Positions 62,850-64,000 of a DNA stretch of 64,000 bases are shown here, one piece after another. Location: NCBI GenBank assembly GCA_017410365.1, contig JAFQQY010000047.1, forward strand, positions 1 through 64,000, given 5' to 3'. Numbering within the stretch: position 1 is the first letter of the stretch; each line of letters opens with the position of its first letter. A program made the translations under genes and the position numbers. The notes beneath the pieces are model-generated. The model did not search any database, was not told where the DNA came from, and worked only from the letters and a program-made list of their open reading frames with translations. The DNA is from Prevotella sp. GTDB taxonomy: Bacteria > Bacteroidota > Bacteroidia > Bacteroidales > Bacteroidaceae.

Positions 62850-64000
62850 TTAAAGTGATTCTACGAATTTTATCAGTTGTCTGCGTTGTTCCTTGTTCAT
62901 GTTCTTAAACTTGTTCTTCGAAGCCTCTCCCTCTCCGCCGTGCCACATGATGGCCTCTGTAAGGTTGCGTGCGCGTCCGTCGTGCAGGAAATAGGTGTGT
63001 CCGTTGACAATCTGTTGCAGACCTATGCCCCACAGCGGTGTGGTGCGCCATTCGTTGCCCATGGCAAGGCCGCTCTTGAAGTTGTCGTTGAGTCCCACTC
63101 CCATTATCTCCGAACCCATGTCGTGCAGCAGGAAGTCGGAGTAGGGGTGAACCGTTTGTCCGCCCAGCCATGGCAGTTGTGTGCCAGCCAGCAGCACCGA
63201 ACCTCTTGGTTGTGTATGCAGTGTAGGCGTATGACAGAGGTGGCATCCTGCCTGATAGAACAGCTGTTGGCCAGCCTTTACGTCAGGGTCGTTGACATTG
63301 CGTCGTGCAGGAACAGCCAATGCCTGCATATAGAGGTCAACATCTTCCATGTCCTCGGTTGACACATCCAGTTGGTCGTAACACAGTCCCATCATGCTGC
63401 CCTGACTCATCTGCAACTGTCCTTCGCATATCTCCTCTGGATAACGGCTGTTGGTCATGCCCATGTCGCTTGAGAATCCCAACTCAACGGTAAGGTCGAA
63501 ATGCTGTGCCTTGTTGCCCGATAGTCCCAAACGCTTCTTGCCTCGCTCTGTGATATAGTTGCAGCGTCCGCTGATGCCCCATTCAGGGTAGTTGCTCTTG
63601 CGAGCCAAAGCCTCAATCTCATTATGGTCTAAGGCCATCATCTGTCCCATGCCCACATGGCGCAGCGGTATGCGCACGGTGCAGAACAGATCGTCGGCAC
63701 TGACGCTGTCGGCATACCATTCGGTTATCGACCACCTTGGCACGCAGAGCGAATATCTTTCGCCGTCGGGAAATTTAAATTCCATGCTGTCAAGCGCCAC
63801 CTTCAACTTGCCTTCTGCCTTCACGCCATAGATGGCCTGATCGTGAATCACGCGACCATAGTCCTGAAATAACTCGCCGTTCTTCTTTGTTATGTAGATA
63901 AGCATCGACGTAAATCCATAGTCGCCCGATGCCATGTCGCTGCCGTTGCGCAACGCACTCCAATAGGTCGGTTCCGTTCTGCCTGCATTGCGGTGACAAC
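62850..64000 (-). CDS. Di-haem oxidoreductase (DUF1111-like), 5' end beyond the window
   Basis: At least 383 residues; the frame runs open to the window edge, where the first haem motif ends in CHRNAGRTEPTYWSALRNGS. The second haem motif is AGCHLCHTP. Family marks: SGRCNYITERGKKRLGLSGN, NDPDVKAGQQLFYQAG, HPYSDFLLHDMGSEI, EWRTTPLWGIGLQQ and FLHDGRARNLTEAIMWHGGE. Similar to MauG/cytochrome c peroxidase-like proteins of the periplasm. Expected to act with the porin and the haem lipoprotein; substrate unknown. Confidence 0.9.
   Translation of the reverse strand, partial: CHRNAGRTEPTYWSALRNGSDMASGDYGFTSMLIYITKKNGELFQDYGRVIHDQAIYGVKAEGKLKVALDSMEFKFPDGERYSLCVPRWSITEWYADSVSADDLFCTVRIPLRHVGMGQMMALDHNEIEALARKSNYPEWGISGRCNYITERGKKRLGLSGNKAQHFDLTVELGFSSDMGMTNSRYPEEICEGQLQMSQGSMMGLCYDQLDVSTEDMEDVDLYMQALAVPARRNVNDPDVKAGQQLFYQAGCHLCHTPTLHTQPRGSVLLAGTQLPWLGGQTVHPYSDFLLHDMGSEIMGVGLNDNFKSGLAMGNEWRTTPLWGIGLQQIVNGHTYFLHDGRARNLTEAIMWHGGEGEASKNKFKNMNKEQRRQLIKFVESL

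Overview
The window looks like chromosomal DNA of a Bacteroidales bacterium, most likely Prevotella or a close relative. Evidence read from the sequence: Bacteroidetes-type promoters (-33 TTTG and -7 TAnnTTTG, e.g. 17158-17189, 24190-24221, 34442-34472), type IX-like C-terminal domains on secreted proteins, a fused CcsBA, a class 1B PyrDK pair, a BT4734/VirE-type primase-helicase gene, and in-frame repeat inserts in ligA. No tRNA, rRNA or CRISPR array was seen.

Region 1 (1-17 kb, + strand) is the most unusual part: a dense run of genes for nucleic-acid end repair and ADP-ribose chemistry. In order: NADAR protein (5' cut by the window), macro-like protein, orphan, ADP-ribosylglycohydrolase (DraG) fused to a Cys-phosphatase, decayed KptA remnant, second DraG, methyltransferase, ATP-dependent RNA ligase, HD-Pnk end-healing enzyme, RtcB, two poorly known proteins, NADAR-like protein, a KptA-NADAR-nucleotidase triple fusion, third DraG, lipoprotein, and a RelA/SpoT-like protein with an apparently degenerate synthetase. 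Two remnants and a leader sequence repeated three times indicate module duplication and decay. I infer an NAD+/ADP-ribose-linked RNA repair or anti-phage island.

Region 2 (17-28 kb) looks like a defence island: a solitary AAA ATPase with its own palindromic promoter, a gene fragment, a 1628-residue exonuclease-RecQ-UvrD protein, a frameshifted small gene, and an AAA ATPase plus subtilase pair matching the IetAS layout.

Region 3 (28-36 kb): secreted leucine-rich-repeat protein, CE1 esterase, a VirE-type gene flanked by ~84-bp inverted repeats, an HsdR-N-like nuclease-fold protein, and holA with strong terminators.

Region 4 (36-48 kb) is mostly core: XRE regulator with a perfect palindromic operator, pyrK-pyrD, a very large secreted pectate-lyase-like protein, a candidate orphan small RNA, aroC, slyD, a secreted subtilase and an M48 lipoprotein protease.

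Region 5 (48-57 kb): AAA/DUF4143 ATPase, three secreted proteins of unknown function, a truncated TPR lipoprotein, a 22-bp tandem repeat, ligA, a B3/B4-domain protein and a DUF234-type ATPase.

Region 6 (57-64 kb, - strand) is a cytochrome c cluster: di-heme oxidoreductase (5' end beyond the window), porin, one-heme lipoprotein, Rid-domain protein and CcsBA.

Several families of short dispersed repeats run through regions 3-6, in intergenic DNA and in frame inside ligA, ccsBA and a lipoprotein signal peptide.
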